Below are positions 31,870 through 42,970 of a DNA stretch of 64,000 bases, piece after piece. A program made the position numbers and the translations under genes. The first letter of the stretch is position 1. Each line of letters begins with the position of its first letter. The notes under the pieces were generated by a model. The model did no database searches and had not been told where the DNA came from. It saw only the letters and a program-made list of their open reading frames with translations. The stretch is from Eurosta solidaginis (taxonomy: Eukaryota; Arthropoda; Insecta; Diptera; Tephritidae), in assembly GCF_040869045.1 (NCBI RefSeq), contig NC_090319.1, forward strand, positions 266,988,897 through 267,052,896, given 5' to 3'.

Positions 31870-32745
31870 GGGTTATTTTATCTTAGGTTACGTTAGGTGG
31901 TAACTGCCCTGATAAGGGAAGCTCACTTGGACAACATGAAGGTCCGTTGTGAAACCACATACAGTAAAATAACGGTGACGTAGATATAGCCACTTAGAGA
32001 ATCGTTGGATAGCAACGATAAAGTTTCGAATGATACCGATCTCAACATTGGATAAATCCTCGGAAGATCGAAGTGAATCGCGACTGAAATACGTTAGCCT
32101 AGTTCTAACAAAAGCTGGGTAATCAAGCATAAAGTGATTTGATAATTTCACCTTATCATCCTCCATACAGCTGCAGCTGGATGGAGTTTCCAGTATATTG
32201 ACACGTACCGCATGGATACCCATGGGACAGTGCCCTGTCAAAACCCCAATCATCATTGATAGGTGAGCCTTAGAGAACCCAATTATTTCGGCAGACCTCC
32301 TGTCATCCACTTTCGGCCAGAAATATCTTGCTACCCTGCAAGAGGTTGTGTCCGCCTAACGTTTGCTGAGCTGACTCGGAGCCCAGCTATGGAGGAGCAA
32401 ACCACAAGTGGCCAGCGGAATCCCGAAAGCCCTACAGCCACCTTCATCCGGTTCAGTTGTACCGATGCTGGCTCAGAGATACGATTGACAGTTGCTTGGG
32501 ATATCACTATGGCCCGGGATCCAGATAATCTTTATTGTAAAATATTTCGATGCAATCGCAAGCGGGGTCAGGCACCCCCAGACCAACCGCGATCGCACTG
32601 TAGTTGAGCTCAAGGCCTTGATAGCCGCTTGGCTATCAGAGTACATGTTGAATTCCCTAACCGTAGTAGCACTGGATAGCATTTCATCCACCGCATCCTT
32701 AATCGCAGCAACTTCCACTTGGAATACACTGCAGTGATCAGCCAA
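31870..32745 (-). pseudogene. LINE 3' end: RNase H and C-terminal region, broken
   Basis: Minus-strand frames give an RNase H domain at 32745-32480: VFQVEVAAIKDAV, MYSDSQAAIKAL, then IIWIPGHSD, covering the E, D and H regions of the fold. After a frameshift, 32310-31888 continues with AHLSMMIGVLTGHCPMG and a cysteine-containing C-terminal tail, typical of the zinc region after RNase H in I/LOA/R1-related LINEs. The 3' untranslated end reads cacctaacgtaacctaag (minus), a CCTAA-rich tail as in the LINE at 51297. RT and endonuclease are missing. No TSD found. Confidence 0.8.
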
Positions 32746-32939
32746 ATCGCAAGGTGATACTAACGGCTTCTCATTAAGCGATTATAAAAAGTTTAAATTT
32801 TCTTCTCTTAAATGTGTGTAGTGCCGATCTCGTTTTCCAAAATTTCACTTAATTTCCATTTTGCATTTTAAATTGAATCGTCTCACAAATTTTCAACATA
32901 CGCGTTGGCGGTGCCGACTGCAAAAGCACATTTAACTTT

Positions 32940-33175
32940 GATGAGCTTTATACAGATAGTAACATAGTCTAACGAACTGGAACATAGAAGCTCCACTGGC
33001 TAGACATCATATTCTTACCAGAACTTGCCAATGAAAGCAGAGGAAAATGGCGAGCCCCACTACGCCCGACCGGACAAGGTGGTGCCAGTTAGCACAGCCA
33101 AGAAGTGACTACAGTGCTTTGTTGGAAGGACATACCCGTTTAAACGCCAAATAAGTAAGTAAGCTAGTAAGTAAT
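32940..33175 (+). pseudogene. LINE 3'-end scrap with (TAAG)n tail
   Basis: A short region ends aacgccaaataagtaagtaagctagtaagtaa. One plus frame reads DRTRWCQLA...RSDYSALLEGHTRLNAK before a stop, resembling the extreme C-terminus of RTE-type ORF2 followed by its short tandem tail. No catalytic motif is present, so this is tentative. Confidence 0.4.
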
Positions 33176-33600
33176 TCTGGTATATTCATTATTATTTCGG
33201 AACTGTTTGCAGTATTTGGTCTATCACTGAACTCTCTTAGAAATTTTGTCCGAATCCTTTAGGAGTGATTTAACGAGCATTTAGTTATTTTTTTGGGATC
33301 ATAGAATTGATGCCATATTTGGATTTTTTGAAGGCTCACAGCGTGGGTTTTTCGAAATCATTTTAGGATTTTATTTCATGATAATTTCGGTTATGTTTTC
33401 GGGATGGTTTCACGAATGTTTTCGAATCAGGCTATTTCCATTTTAGAATAATTTCGCGATAGAGTTCGCAATCACTTAAAATTTGTTTCGCATTTTTTCG
33501 AGACAATTTTGGAATTGTATTGCGATCAATTCAGAACTATTTCCCGAAAATTTTAGCACTGTTTTCTTTTTCATGTCGAAACTATTTTTTCGGATTCGTA
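33176..33600. other. No recognisable feature
   Basis: T-rich sequence with many tttcg words. The overlapping ORFs have no motif. Confidence 0.4.
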
Positions 33601-33603
33601 GAA

Positions 33604-33725
33604 GAGACGGAGTCCGGATGAAACATGTACCTTCTCGCCAATTTGTAGGAAAATTTAAAAAGGAGCACAACGAAAATAGGTAGAGAAGCTTGGCCTTAAA
33701 TTTCTTCGGAGGTTAACGCGCCGTG
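33604..33725 (+). mobile_element. tRNA-derived SINE, copy 5, 5'-truncated
   Basis: Only the 3' third remains: ggagtccggatgaaacatgta, cgccaatttgtaggaaaatt, aaggagcacaacg, agagaagcttggcctta and ttcggaggttaacgcgcc. Aligns with 57225-57340. Confidence 0.75.
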
Positions 33726-33879
33726 TATATATGTTAACTATTTTGAATGGATGGCTGTGAGAAGAGCGTTATCAAGTAAGTCCATAGTTCAAAAAAAAAA
33801 AAAATAAAAATTTTGATTAAGGCATTTTCTTGCACAAACTTCAATAAATTGGGCGGAGCGATTTCGGAGTCCATAAGCT

Positions 33880-34216
33880 GTATGATCCCCGAATGTGCAG
33901 ACAAATAGACTGTTAGACTGCTGTGAGCAAGATGGCCTTTATAGTTATGACGCAATTGATGCATGCTGAAAGGGAGCGCAGAGATATTCGCATGCTAAGT
34001 AGTGGGGACTAAATTATTTTTCAAGAGATGTATGCATTCTTAACCATTAACAACATTAACACGCATAAATATGTATGTTTATCAAGCTGATGTGATATGA
34101 AAATACATGCATACATACATACCTATAAATGTACTGCCGACGTTAAATAACGCAACCGAATGCTGGCCTTTTCACCATTCGATCTTTTCGTGATCGTATA
34201 TATGTGACGCATAATG
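33880..34216 (+). pseudogene. R1-like LINE 3' region, left part, interrupted
   Basis: Matches the plus-strand sequence downstream of the R1-like RT at 55.5-55.9 kb: atgtgcagacaaatagactgttagactgctgtgag aligns with 55516-55550; gagcgcagagatattcgcatgctaa with 55597-55620; ctggccttttcaccatt with 55781-55798; and tatatatgtgacgcataatg with 55814-55833. The sequence is resumed at 36007 after the TIR element. It is highly diverged and contains unrelated sequence at 34013-34135. Confidence 0.6.
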
Positions 34217-36006
34217 CACTGATGGAAATGGTGCTAGTAAAATCAACAAATCGGTTCTGTTGTTCTTGACTTAACAGAGATTCGTTGAAATTGATCGAAT
34301 TATGGTTAATAGGAAGACCGAGTTCTTTGTCAAGCGAACAAATTAGTTTAGTCATTTCAACAGAAGAGAAATTGTCGCTCTTAAGTTAACAAAATTCTGT
34401 AAAATTGACACATTACTAATCAATCTAACTCATTTTTTCTGTTAACACAACTGATATCACTGGTCATTTCAACAGCGATCAAAAGTCAATACATGAGAAA
34501 ATTTCAAAGAGAATTTTACGCTCACTGCGCTCTCTACTTTGTACTTATCACGATGGTACCACTTGTTAAAAAAAAATAACACCAAAATTAGAAAACCTAC
34601 AAATCGAAAAAACACACAAAATGCGAAAACAATAAAAAAATAGTTTTTCAGTTATCGATACAAAACGAAAAACCCTTTTTGAATTTACTGTGCAAAAATT
34701 ATGAGATACCGGGACACCTATTTATCGGGTACAATTTTGCAACTTCTCCTCCGAGCGAAATGCAAAATTGTGCCCTCTTGTTGCAAAAGTTTTGTTTGAA
34801 CGAATAGGAATTTTACAAAGTTAGTAATATTTTGTTCAGTTTTTACGAATTTTCACTCAGGCAAATGAATCTAATAAGATAATAAAAGACATCCTTTTTT
34901 AATGCTGATGTTTCCGACAACATAAAAGTTTGAGTTGTTTCGGAATTGTTTCAACTTAAAGTGTTACGAAAATTAAACTTGCCGAATTACATGTAAAGTT
35001 ACTCCAGTGGTGAATTACCTTCCTGCGATTTGATTCTTTACTTTTCTATAACTTACAAGTTCTCTATTTAAAATGTAATGTCAAACATTTATACTACAAG
35101 TTTTGTTCGAAACAATCAAGTGCGGCAACTACATGCGAGAGAAGAAATTGAGAATGAGCTGAGCTGCAACTGAAATAATTGAGAATCAGTTTTGTGACTG
35201 CTATTTTCACTTCTATTTGCAAAGCGAAGTTCAAAACTATAAATTAAATAAATTATAAAATATAAAATTTATTTAAAGTGTGTTTAAGAAAACAAAATAA
35301 AAAAGTGTACAATATTTAATGTGTGCCAGCATATTTGATGTACGCCCAATTGAAGTTCGTTTACGTACATATCTATGTACATGTAGCAAGCATGCGTATT
35401 TATGTATTCAGTATTTACGTATGTATGTACATAGCCACCGTGGTATGATGGTATCGTACTCCGCCTACCACACCCAATGCCCTGGGTTCACGCCCGGGTA
35501 AAGCAACATCAAAATTTTAGAAATAAATTTTTTCAATTAGAAGAAAATTTTTCTAAGCGGGTTCGCCCCTCGGCAGTGTTTGGCAAGCACTCCGAGTATA
35601 TATCTGCCATGAAAAGCTCTCAGTGGAATCTCATCTGCCTCGCATATGCCGTTCGGAGTCGGCATAAAGCAAGTAGGTTCCGTCCCGCCAATTTGAAGGA
35701 AAAATTTAAAAATTAAAAAAAAAGGAGCGCGACGCAAATTGGAAGAGAAGCTCGGCCTAAAATCTCTCCGGAGGTTATCGCGCCTTACATTAATTTATTT
35801 ATTTGTGTATATGGCAACATAGGTACTTTCATATAAAGCTGTCGCAACAACTTTTTTGTTCATTTGACTACTAAAACGGTCAATTACGAATCAACGATTT
35901 GTGCGCAGTTGATTCAACATCTTATTGCGATGGATAAAAATTGACAGAAATTTCGGTTGAATTGACCCGTATTTGGCTTGATTTTACCAGTCTTTTTCTT
36001 TCAGTG
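34217..36006. mobile_element. TIR DNA element, 1.8 kb, CACTGA...TCAGTG ends
   Basis: The left end cactgatggaaatggtgcta-gtaaaatcaa (34217) and the right end ttgattttaccag...tttctttcagtg (to 36006) are imperfect inverted repeats of roughly 50 bp. The flanking repeat at 34197-34216 plus 36007 onward is continuous at 55814-55900 (gcaaaatgtgatgtgg), giving an empty-site reference. Comparison implies a 2-bp TG duplication. CACTR termini with a 2-3 bp duplication suggest a CACTA/EnSpm-type non-autonomous element; this is inference. No transposase motif is seen inside. A SINE (35434-35805) sits inside it. Confidence 0.6.
35434..35805 (+). mobile_element. tRNA-derived SINE, copy 3
   Basis: Near full length: head gccaccgtggtatgatggta, gtactccgcctaccacaccc, B box gggttcacgcccggg, then aaagcaacatcaaaattttag, gtttggcaagcactccgag, gtcggcataaagcaagtagg and ttatcgcgccttacat, with a ttatttattt tail. 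Nested inside the TIR element. Confidence 0.88.
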
Positions 36007-36200
36007 TGTGATAGGGTGAAAGTCCAACTCAAAGCCAGTTTGGTCATACAGGTCAGAGCGAACATATGTACATTTTAAACCTGTTACATTTTTGTTCGAT
36101 TTTTTAAAATTTCACTTTCATAATTTTTTTATAACGCGCCTAAAGAAGTATGACTTCAAAAAAATATCTATTAAGATGCTTAAGATTAACCAACATCGTT
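36007..36200 (+). pseudogene. R1-like LINE 3' region, right part
   Basis: Resumes the repeat interrupted at 34216. The segments gtcatacaggtcagagcgaacata, taatttttttataacgcgcctaaagaagtatgactt (in two pieces) align with 55870-55945 (tgtacagttcatagcgaacata, aatttttttatatcgcacgcaaagaagtataactt). Non-coding. Confidence 0.55.
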
Positions 36201-37040
36201 ATAGCCATGTCTCATTATTTCCTTGTCGATCGTACAAAAAATGTCCCAAAGTGATATGTTCCCAATGCTGAACTTCTTGAAGCATGCCAGATATCAAGCC
36301 ATTTTCAAAGAAAAGAATGCAGGCGTTATATAATAGTTAACAAATATAAATCTGTACGTTATCCTTTTAAGCCACTTATGTAAATACAAATTAGTCATTA
36401 ATAAAATAAACCAAATTATAAAATGAACTCAAGCACTTTGTGAGCCAAATGAAAGACATCGAATATGGCTGGTTGGACAGATTGATTGTCTAACTTTAAC
36501 ATTATTTATTTGAATCTTTCCATATAGGCTTGTGTCTATTTTTTATACTTTGTTTAATGACATCATCTTAACATTGAATGACATTTATTTGTTTACCACT
36601 TGTTCTTTGTTTATTTATATTCTTTCATCGCTTATTCATAAATGTAAGTGCTTATATGAAACGATCAGATAATGTGATTTGTTTTCATTTTTCGGTTAAT
36701 GAAATTAAATAATTAGGTCATTCAAACATGGACAAGATGCATTAGAATTTCCAAGTGTGGTCATATAAATATGTATAAGCATACATTAATCTCTTTATTT
36801 GCTGAAACCAGGCTTCCTTTTATATTTAATTCTCTATATATAAAAAAAAAAAAAAAAAATACGTCACTACAACGACTGCAACTTGTCGGCATCTTTTTTT
36901 AAATCTTAATTTGGGTGTCATCTTATTTTTTGTGATTTTCTCATTAACGAAAATGGCGCGTTAACAAATTGTCTAAAGATTTTGATTTTTAAGAATGACA
37001 TTATAACGACACAAAATTTTTTTTAAACGGTTTTATTTAG
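36201..37040. other. No recognisable gene; contains an A-run
   Basis: AT-rich spacer. A tatata plus A18 tract is at 36834-36859. No coding or RNA gene supported. Confidence 0.45.
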
Positions 37041-37310
37041 ATTGACTCTATGTAACGAGCGAACAGAATTTTGTGATTGAAATTTAAGTAACTTTCCGAT
37101 AAGCTACAAGCTTGAAACTTGGAATATAGTTCAGAACCCGATGACAATGCAATAATAAGAAAAAAATCACCGCTAGGTGGCGCAAGGATTGAGATATTCA
37201 CAAAAATCGTATTTGTTGTCCGATTTGGCTCATATTTGGATCAAATATTACATACAGCCCGGTAGAAGTGACATCAAAATAAATTGGAGTTCGAGGAGGG
37301 AAAAGGAAGG
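37041..37310 (+). repeat. Family C dispersed repeat, copy 1
   Basis: Aligned with 53579-53835: attttgtgattgaaatttaagtaactt, cgataagctacaagcttgaaacttgg, cagaacccgatgacaatgcaat, aggtggcgca and ggagttcgaggagg are shared. Part of it, gatgacaatgcaataat with the preceding gaaacttgg, resembles the 123-bp satellite unit at 47960-48600. Non-coding. Confidence 0.7.
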
Positions 37311-37460
37311 ATTATGTATTGAGGACTTACATTGTAACAAAGTGTCAGGAAAGAGTCTTTGTAATAATGATTCACTAAATGAACTAAATATAATGAGAAA
37401 TAATAGGCAATTAAATAAGGACTATAAACTTGAAAATAAAATAATAAAAAAATATTTAAA

Positions 37461-37838
37461 TTAAACGGTTTTATTGAAAACAATACTTACATTAAGTAAT
37501 AATAATACTAAAAGCTAGAAAATAATTAGGTAGGTCCTAAGTACTAGTAATCACACTCCTCATCAATCTAGGGCGTTGATCAGACAATTAAATAAAAGCG
37601 TTGGGCGCGTGAAATTTCTAAAAATGTGAGGCGTAGGACAAGCTGATTAAGGTTCAGTTGGTATTGTATATGACTATCAATAGAAATTTACCCGTCCAAC
37701 GCTTTTATTTAATTGTCTGATCAACGCCCTAGACTGATGAGGAGTGTGATGACTAGTACATATAACCTACCTAATTATTTTCTAGCCTTTAGTATTATTA
37801 TTACTTAATGATAGTATTGTTTTAAATAAAACGGGTTA
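37461..37838. mobile_element. Large palindromic (snapback) element
   Basis: Arm 1 (37461-37621) and arm 2 (37679-37838) are inverted copies of about 160 bp, including cggttttatt, aataatactaaaagctagaa, aataattaggtagg, actcctcat and gggcgttgatcagacaatta. The spacer is only about 57 bp. A single arm of the same family, with the same upstream flank aacttgaaaataaaataat, is at 54300-54530. No coding capacity. The transcript would form a very long hairpin. Confidence 0.85.
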
Positions 37839-38190
37839 ACCTAAACATTTTTTTTTATTATTTTAGCTTATATTCACTTTAGAAGCTTTTATAAGCGTAC
37901 ACACATATGCATATTTACATTGTATATACACTTGTATGTTATACTGCAAAATATGATTTCGCTGGCAAAATACCATCTCCTTCTTAAAAATCTTTCAATT
38001 ATCTTCCAATATCTACATCAAAATCTATCACTCACTCTCATCGCTTCACTGAATGAGTCACATTTGTGTTAAATGATTCGATTTGTAAACTATAAAATGC
38101 ATTTCTAATTATTTATTTAACTTTTACAGCACAACATTTATTAACAATACATATGTATATAAGACTGGGTTGGTCCCCATAAAAAAAAAA
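37839..38190. other. No recognisable feature
   Basis: AT-rich spacer ending in an A run at 38181-38192. Confidence 0.4.
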
Positions 38191-38191
38191 A

Positions 38192-38885
38192 ATAAGTAAG
38201 GACGGGACTGTATTCGGCCGTGCCGAAGACTTCATACCTTTCATGAATAGGGCTGAACAATAATCTTATCCCATTCATAATATCAATCGGCGTTATAAAA
38301 TATAAAATATTTAGTGAACGGATGTACATATCATGAATCACTTATCTCAAAAATATATGCCGTAAACGTAAGTATTTGATGAAATTTGAAGCTTCTAACC
38401 AATAAAATGGGGGCAGAAATTACGAAAAGTTTCTTATCTGAACAATCGGTTGTGAGGGATATATGCTATATATACTACTGATCTCATACATTTTTTTAGA
38501 CAATAATATGTGAAATATACGAAAGCATATCGTAAAGTTTGAAGCTTTAATCTGATAAATTAAGGAAGATATGACAAAAATCCTCTTTTATGAAAAATCG
38601 GTTATATGGGGGATATATGCTATAGTGGTCCGATCTGGCCGGTTCCGACAATTATAATCGGACAACTAAATATATCCGCTCACCAAATTTTATCAAGATA
38701 TCTCAAAAATTGTGGGATTAGTTTGCATACAAATAGACAGACGGACATGGCTAAATCAACTCAGCTCATCATCCTGATCATCTCGTTATACTTATTGCTG
38801 GGTCTACCTCTTCTCCTTTAAGGACTTACAATTTTGAGATTCGTGAGAATCTTAACATACCATTTAATTTTCATGAAAGGCATAA
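38192..38885 (+). mobile_element. Third hairpin-ended family (family D)
   Basis: Starts taagtaaggacggg, then a hairpin ttcggc-cgt-gccgaa (38213-38227), then the subterminal repeat atacctttcatgaa (38234-38247). The far end has its inverse ttcatgaaaggcat (38870-38883), 13 of 14 matching. The interior has gaaaaatcggttatatggggg, agatatctcaaaaa and gacagacggacatggctaaatc, the last also resembling families A and B. The terminus plus hairpin plus inverted repeat layout is the same as in family A although the sequences differ. Non-coding. Confidence 0.7.
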
Positions 38886-39180
38886 AAAGCTGTGAAAGTC
38901 CGCCACTAAATTTGAATCTTATATTGATAGGGTTTTTTTTTTTTTAAATTAAAGCTCGAAAGGACATTAAAAGAATGAAGTTTTTCAAGATGCTGCTTCA
39001 ATATCAAAAAAAAAAAATGAAACATGTTTCCGAAACTCTCCCAACATAAGCTTCAATTTTAGAGGCGAAATTTTACAACTTTTTTTTGCGACCCGTCTAG
39101 TAAACACATACAAATGTATTCAAACAAAAATAAAGAATCGTGCAAATTATATAAAAAAAAAAATAACAAAACAAAAAAAA
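38886..39180. other. A/T-run spacer
   Basis: Contains T and A runs (38933-38945, 39007-39017, 39152-39180) and no supportable gene. Confidence 0.4.
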
Positions 39181-39437
39181 ACAAGTAAGGAAGGCTAAGT
39201 TCGGGTGTAACCGAATATTGCATACTCAGCTGGGCGCTTTGGAGACAAAATAAGGGAAAATCACCATGTAGGAAAATGAACCTAGGGTAACCCTGGAATG
39301 TGTTTGTATGACATGGGTATCGAATGGAAGGTATTATGGGTATTTTAAAATGGAGTTGGCCATAGTTCTATAGGTGGACGCCTTTTCGAAATATCGTCAT
39401 AAAGGTGGACCAGGGGTGACTCTATAACACTGGTCAA
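39181..39437 (+). mobile_element. Family A fragment, hairpin end, head-to-head with next copy
   Basis: Begins acaagtaaggaaggctaa with the hairpin gttcgggtgtaaccgaa, then tactcagctggg, cctagggtaaccctggaatgtg and one diverged 130-bp unit, ending near actctataacactgg. Opposite in orientation to the full copy that starts 30 bp later. Confidence 0.8.
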
Positions 39438-39467
39438 CAACATTTTTATACATGGGTCGTGCGTATA

Positions 39468-42400
39468 TTTATACTCAGTTGAGCAGAGCTCACAGAGTAT
39501 ATTAACTTTGATTGGATAACGGTTGGTTGTACAGGTATAAAGGAATCGAGATAGATATAGACTTACATATATCAAAATCATCAGTATCGAAAAAAAATTC
39601 GATTGAGCCATGTCCGTCCGTCCGTCCGTTTGTCCGTTAACACGATAACTTGAGTAAATTTTGATGAAATTTGACATGCAGGTTCCTGGGTACTCATCTC
39701 AGATCGCTATTTAAAATGAACGATATTGGACAATAAACACACCCACTTTTTCGATATCGAAAATTTCGAAAAATCGAAAGAGTGCGATAATTCATTACCA
39801 AATATGGATTAAGCGATGAAACTTGGTAGGTGAGTTGAACTTATGACGCAGGATCGAAAACTAGTAAAATTTTGGACAATGGGCGTGGCACCGCCCACTT
39901 TTAAAAGAAGGTAATTTAGAAGTTTTGCAAGCTGTAATTTGGCAGTCGTTGAGGATATCATGATGAAATTTAGCAGGAACGTTACTCTTATTACTATATG
40001 TCTGCTTAATAAAAATTAGCAAAATCGGAGAAGGACCACGCCTACTTTTAAAAAAAAGTTTTTTTTTAAGTAAAATTTTAACAAAAAATTTAATATCTTT
40101 ACAGTATATAAGTAAATTATGTCAACATTCAACTCCAGTAATGATATGTTGCAACAATATACAAAAATAAAAGAGAATTTCTAAATGGGCGTGGCTCCGC
40201 CCTTTTTCATTTAATTTGTCTAGGATACTTTTAATGCCATAAGTCGAACAAAAATTTACCAATCCTTGTGAAATTTGGTAGAGGCTTAGATTCTAGAACG
40301 ATAACTGTTTTCTGTGAAAATGGGCGAAATCGGTTTAAGCCACGCCCAGTTTTTATACACAGTCGGCGGTCTGTCCTTCCGCTCGGCCGTTAACACGATA
40401 ACTTGAGCAAAAATCGATATATCTTTACTAAACTCAGTTCACGTACTTATCTGAACTCACTTTGTATTGGTGTAAAAAATGGCCGAAATCTGACTATGAC
40501 CACGCCCACTTTTTCGATATCGAAAATTACGAAAAATGAAAAAAATGCCATAATTATATACCAAATACGAAAAAGGGATGAAACATGGTAATTGTATTGG
40601 TCTTTTGACGCAAAATATAACTTTAGAAAAAAACTTGGTATAATGGGTGTGACACCTACCATATTAAGTAGAAGAAAATGAAAAAGTTTTGCAGGGCGAA
40701 ATCAAAAGCCCTTGGAATCTTGGAAGGAATACTGTTCGTGGTATTACATATATAAATAAATTAACGGTACCCGACAGATTATGTTCTGGATCACCCTGGT
40801 CCACATTTTGGTCGATATCTCGAAAACGCCTTCATATATAAAATTAAGGGCCACTCCCTTTTAAAACCCTCATTAAACCCTTTAATTTGATACCCATATC
40901 ATACAAAAAAATTCTAGAGTCACCCCTGGCCCAACTTTATGGCGATATCTCGAAAAGGCATCCACCTATAGAACTAAGGCCCACTCCCTTTTAAAATACT
41001 CATTAACACCTTTCATTTGATACCCTTATCGTACAAACAAATTCTAGAGTCACCCCTGGTCCACCTTTATGGCGATATCTTGAAAAGGCGTCCACCTATA
41101 GAACTAAGGCCCACGGCCTTTTAAAATACTCATTAACACCTTTCATTTGATACCCATATCGTACAAACAAATTCTAGAGTCACCCCTGGTTCATCTTTAT
41201 GGCGATATCTCGAAAAGGCGTCCACCCATACAACTAAAGCCCACTCCCTTTTAAAACACTTATTAACACCTTTCATTTGATACCCATATAGTACAAACAA
41301 ATTCTAGAGTCAACCCTGGTCCACCTTTATGGCGAATCTCGAAAAGGCGTCCACATATAGAACTAAGGCCCACGCTCTCTTAAAATAATCATTAACACCT
41401 TTCACTTGATACTCGTATCGCACAAACAAATTCTAGAGTCACCCCTGGTCCATCTTTATGGCGATATCTCGAAAAGGCGTCCATCTATAGAACTTAGGCC
41501 CACGCCCTTTTAAAATACTCATTAATACCTTTCATTTGATACTCGTATCGTACAAACAAATTCTAGAGTCACACCTGGTCCACCTTTATGGCGATATCCC
41601 TAAATGGCGTCCATCTATAGAACTATGGCCCACTTCCTCTTAAAATAATCATTAACACCTTTCACTTGATACTCGTATCGCACAAACAAATTCTAGAGTC
41701 ACCCCTGGTCCACCTTTATGGCGAATCTCGAAAAGGCGTCCACATATAGAACTAAGGCCCACGCCCTCTTAAAATAATCATTAACACCTTTCGCTTGATA
41801 CTCGTATCGCACAAACAAATTCTAGGGTCACCCCTGGTCCACCTTTATGGCGAATCTCGAAAAGGCGTCCACATATAGAACTAAGGCCCACGCCCTCTTA
41901 AAATAATCATTAACACCTTTCACTTGATACTCGTATCGCACAAACAAATTCTAGAGTCACCCCTGGTCCACCTTTATGGCGAATCTCGAAAAGGCGTCCA
42001 CATATAGAACTAAGGCCCACGCCCTCTTAAAATAATCATTAACACCTTTCGCTTGATACTCGTATCGCACAAACAAATTCTAGAGTCACCCCTGGTCCAT
42101 CTTTATGGCGATATCTCGAAAAGGCGTCCATCTATAGAACTTAGGCACACGCCCTTTTAAAATACTCATTAATACCTTTCATTTGATACTCGTATCGTAC
42201 AAACAAATTCTAGAGTCACCCCTGGTCCACCTTTATGGCGATATCCCTAAATGGCGTCCATCTATAGAACTATGGCCCACTTCCTCTTAAAATAATCATT
42301 AACACCTTTCACTTGATACTCGTATCGCACAAACAAATTCTAGAGTCACCCCTGGTCCATCTTTATGGCGATATCTCGAAAAGGCGTCCACCCATACAAC

Positions 42401-42844
42401 TAAAGCCCACTCCCTTTTAAAACACTTATTAACACCTTTCATTTGATAGCCATATAGTACAAACAAATTCTAGAGTCACCCCTGGTCCACCTTTATGGCG
42501 AATCTCGAAAAGGCGTCCACATATAGAACTAAGGCCCACGCCCTCTTAAAATAATCATTAACACCTTTCGCTTGATACTCGTATCGTACAAACAAATTCT
42601 AGAGTCAGGCCTGGTCCACCTTTATGGCGATATCCCTAAATGGCGTCCATCTATAGAACTATGGCCCACTTTCTCTTAAAATACTCTTTAATACCTTCCA
42701 TTTGATACACATGCCATACAAACACATTCCAGGGTTGCCCTAGGTTCTTTTTACAACATGGTGATTTTCCCTTACTTTGTCTCCACAGCTCTCAACTTAG
42801 TATGTAATGTTCGGTTACACCCGAACTTAGCCTTCTTTATTTGT
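39468..42844 (-). mobile_element. Family A element, copy 3, with largest array
   Basis: Starts tttatactcagttgagcag and ends ctctcaacttagtatgtaat, hairpin gttcgg-ttacac-ccgaac, ttagccttc, tttatttgt. The subterminal repeats match at 12 of 13 positions. Collinear with copy 2 over the non-array part (accacacccac, ggcaccgcccac, gtggctccgccc blocks and a GTCC run near 39613), which makes these two clearly the same family. It differs mainly in array length. Non-coding. Confidence 0.85.
40790..42745 (-). repeat. 130-bp tandem array, about 15 units, with higher-order structure
   Basis: ctagagtcacc-type words occur at 40914, 41044, 41174, 41304, 41433, 41563, 41693, 41822, 41951, 42080, 42210, 42340, 42470 and 42599. 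Steps are 130 bp, or 129 bp in units with gcgaatctcg instead of gcgatatctcg. A two-unit block starting 41433 is repeated almost exactly at 42080, and the distinctive ccacccatacaactaaagccc unit at 41174 recurs at 42340. Three successive 129-bp units (41693-42080) are nearly identical. This indicates recent local amplification. Confidence 0.93.
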
Positions 42845-42970
42845 TTTTTATTGCCTTTGCACCCAGAAATAAGAATATGAACATAAAAAAGTTTTTGATT
42901 TGGTTTTGTTCGAAAAAAATGAGAAAAACGAAAAACATGAAAATTCATCAAAATTTTACATAGATTTGAT

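Noticed and set aside
37177..37464. 95-codon plus-strand ORF
   Set aside because: It covers family C repeat and the start of the snapback element; no conserved domain.
40790..42745. CRISPR-like array of regular repeats
   Set aside because: The 130-bp units are contiguous with no unique spacers and belong to a eukaryotic satellite.
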